Notes under the pieces: generated by a model
Database searches by the model: none
What the model was told of the DNA's origin: nothing
What the model saw: the letters and a program-made list of their open reading frames with translations, nothing else
In this document: one piece after another, positions 61,912 through 64,000 of the stretch
Position numbering within the stretch: position 1 is the first letter of the stretch
Layout: the number at the start of each line of letters is the position of its first letter
NCBI GenBank assembly: GCA_012656075.1
Contig: JAAKBF010000171.1
Coordinates: forward strand, 1,922,001 to 1,986,000
Length of the DNA: 64,000 nucleotides
Source: Phytophthora hibernalis
Taxonomy: Eukaryota > Oomycota > Peronosporomycetes > Peronosporales > Peronosporaceae
Reading direction: 5' to 3'
Position numbers and translations under genes: made by a program

Positions 61912-62855
61912 TTAGCACTTGAAGATGCGTCGGATGCTGAATTGCTGATGCGTGTTGCCTTTGTCCACGGTAACTGTACCATTGTTGTGCACGGCGCGGA
62001 TCGGGAACGGGCCATCTGCTACGCGCTTGATCTTGGTGCGGAATTGTTTCGGTTCTCTGATCATCACTTGGTCGCTAGGATGATAGAAGTGCTCAAGACG
62101 TTTGTCGTTTTCGCAGTCATTGTTTGCGAGGATAGCGTTGAATTGACGCTTGCATAGGTAACTCCAGTTTGCATCGTGGAGCTGGCGCGATATCATATTT
62201 TGGCCGAACACGAGTTGGCCGGGTGATGCATTCAGAATGTTGTGGTAGCTAGCGCGGATCGCAAACGCTGCGTAGTGGATCACATTGGTCCAGTCGGCAT
62301 TTTCATGACTGCGTATCACGTTCATGATCTCCAGGTGCACCCGCTCGCAGATCGAGTTGGCTTGCGGGTTCTTCGAGTTGATAGGTTTGGCATTAATTCC
62401 CTAGCTGCGCAATAGCTATGGAATTCCTCGCCCGTGAACTCGGGGCCGAGGTCGTGCACCACTTGCATCGGTCGCGGGTAGCGACAGAGCCACTCACGGT
62501 CGAAACTCTCCGCTGTCGTGAGCGCGGTCTTGTCTGGCTGGCCGCCAACTTTTAGCCAACGGGTGGCTTGATCGATGATCGTGATGCCATAGCTGCCGCC
62601 CTCGTACGGTCCGATGATGTCGACGTGCACGATATCGAAGGGGTATACTGCTTTTGCCGTACGTGGTGGCAGCATATCATGCTGTTGCTTTCCTCCATGA
62701 AGTTTTGCCTTTTTGCATGTGACACACTTGAACTGGCGTTCACTGGCGGAGTGGCCGAGGTTCTGGTGGTACCAGGCAATCAGGTCCTCGCGTAGGCTCT
62801 CCGGAGCGATAACCCGCTTTTGGTAAGCTACCAGTGAGCATCCCAACAGCGGCAT
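61912..62855 (-). pseudogene. pol: Gypsy integrase region
   Basis: The minus strand reads REDLIAWYHQNLGHSASERQ followed at once by FKCVTCKKAKLHGGK. The His pair and Cys pair of the HHCC zinc domain are present, but the roughly 30 residues usually between them are missing, which suggests an internal deletion. The catalytic core has DIVHVDIIGPY (Asp), VVHDLGPEFTG (Asp) and, after a frameshift near 62,345, ICERVHLEIM (Glu), so all three DDE residues survive. The tail (HPSDQVMIREPKQFRTKIKR, DGPFPI) is the usual C-terminal DNA-binding region and ends TAA at 61,912. Confidence 0.85.
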
Positions 62856-62990
62856 GAGCTGATAGTGGGGTTGTTGTTGCCGGTGAGGCGTGCGGCCTTG
62901 ATCTTTGAGATCATCTTGTCCTCTTCTTGGTGTTCACGGATCACTGGTCCGCACACTCGTATTGGGTATTGAGAGCGTTGATTTCTTCGT

Positions 62991-64000
62991 TCAACTGTGG
63001 GCCGTCACTGGTTGCGAAGCGCATGCGCGAAAAACATCCGCACCAATGTTCTTTTCGCCCTTGATGTACTCCATTGTCAGGCGGTATTCCGAAAGAAACA
63101 ATTTCCAGCGCGTGACGCGCAGGCTGTTCTCCGTTGGGTAGATCAGGTTCTTGTGGTCGGTATGCATCACTAACGGAAAACCGAGAAGCATCGTCCGGTA
63201 CTGATGAAGTAGTTCGACGATAGAGAGAAGCTCCAATTCCATAGTCGTGTAGTTGAGTTGGTGTTTGGTCAGGCAGCGGGAGTAGCAGACTAGGATTCTG
63301 ACGCCTTGTATGATGATACCGTCAAGCTGCGTGCCACTGGCACCGGCGTACACGTCGAAAGGCTTCTCAAAGTCGGGGAACGAGAGGAGAACTGAAGGCT
63401 CGCTGAATGGCGTGGAAGGCTGCGGTGTCGCTGGTAGCCACGTAAATGGGACCTTCGAGCTTGTGATCCAGTGCAGCGGCTTGCAGAGTGTTGTTTTGTT
63501 TGGCACCATGTCTCGATAATAGTTGATCCTGCCGAGGAAGCGGCGAAGTTCTTTGCGGTGGCGGGGAACAACAATCCTCTGTATCGCCTGAATCAACCTG
63601 GCCTGGGGCTTCATTCCTTCAGTCGAGAGCGTGTATCCCAGGTAGTCAACTTCCTTTCGCATGATGTGGCATTTCTTGCCATTGAGCGTGACTCCGTAGT
63701 GAGCCAGTCGCTCGAACACGATGCGCAGGTGCTCGAGGATGTCATCAAGATAGATGACAACAAAGTCCAAGTCGCCGAAAATCTTCTCCATCCAGGCCTG
63801 GTATTCCTTCGGGCCGTGGAGATGCCCATGGGTAGGCGCTTGTACTGGTACTTTCCAAACAGCAGGCAGAATGCCGTGAATGAGCGACTATGCTTTGCGA
63901 GTCTTCGTGCATAATACCCGAGGTTTTGCGTCAAACGTGGAGATGCACTTCGCTTTGGCGAGTCGCATCAGTACTTCACGTATACGCGGCACGTAGTACG
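62991..64000 (-). pseudogene. pol: Gypsy reverse transcriptase and RNase H region
   Basis: Entering from the right edge, the minus strand reads VPRIREVLMRLAKAKCISTF, then shifted frames with LLFGKYQYKRLPMGIS, then a clean frame from 63,791 with FVVIYLDDILEHL (catalytic YLDD) and YLGYTLSTEGMKPQ. RNase H follows, with VYAGASGTQLDG where the first catalytic Asp is expected, LNYTTMELELLSIVE (Glu) and VMHTDHKNLI (Asp). The frame ends TGA at 62,991, before a divergent linker to the integrase. The first RNase H Asp (usually TDAS) appears replaced by Gly, a further sign of inactivation. Confidence 0.87.

Larger units (their letters stand above)
61578..64000 (-). mobile_element. Ty3/gypsy LTR retrotransposon, 3' part, off the right edge
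   Basis: The minus strand reads reverse transcriptase, RNase H, then integrase, then a polypurine tract and a TG...CA LTR. Reverse transcriptase before integrase defines the gypsy superfamily. The 5' LTR, gag and protease lie beyond base 64,000. The insertion interrupts the Myb/SANT-like gene. The copy is defective: frameshifts and stops occur in each domain. Confidence 0.88.

Overview
The window looks like a repeat-rich, gene-poor chromosome segment of an oomycete, most likely a Phytophthora-like or other peronosporalean genome. The basis is the combination of (i) a broken DOT1-type gene with a SANT-like N-terminus, (ii) a MULE transposase of the type common in these genomes, (iii) a Ty1/copia element with a gag/UBN2-type capsid and a primer site matching the anticodon arm of initiator tRNA-Met, (iv) a Myb/SANT-like gene interrupted by a Ty3/gypsy element, and (v) short GT-AG introns in one candidate gene. 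No rRNA, tRNA or telomeric repeat was found. Genus-level assignment is inference.

Layout: bases 1 to about 41,930 are one uninterrupted satellite array with a 189-bp basic period (about 215 units, all in one orientation). Bases 1-14.9 kb are almost perfectly homogeneous. From 14.9 kb rightward, 188-bp deletion variants appear, then units in which a 48-bp sub-block is present two, three or four times (237, 285 or more bp). By 38-41 kb the array carries its own local 237-bp family. At 41.7-41.9 kb the last units decay into unique sequence. On the minus strand each 189-bp unit is 62 sense codons plus one stop, and the 48-bp sub-block is a 16-codon module, so both periods are multiples of three.

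Bases 42-53.4 kb hold broken or small genes among short repeats: a DOT1-like pseudogene (minus), a degenerate minisatellite, a MULE transposase pseudogene (plus), a coiled-coil gene with one frameshift (minus), a gene with an 85-residue repeat (plus), a probable multi-exon gene (minus), a 45-bp minisatellite with a nearby 19-bp inverted repeat, and a small intact ORF (plus).

Bases 53,460-58,708 are a complete but inactivated Ty1/copia retrotransposon, with LTRs, a primer-binding site, gag, protease, integrase, RT, RNase H and a 5-bp target duplication. It is followed by a minus-strand gene relic resembling a BRO1-domain protein. At 60.9-61.6 kb a plus-strand Myb/SANT-like pseudogene is cut by the LTR of a minus-strand Ty3/gypsy element whose pol runs off the right edge. 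Nearly every recognisable coding region carries stops or frameshifts. The segment therefore looks like decayed heterochromatin-type sequence beside a very young, actively homogenised satellite.
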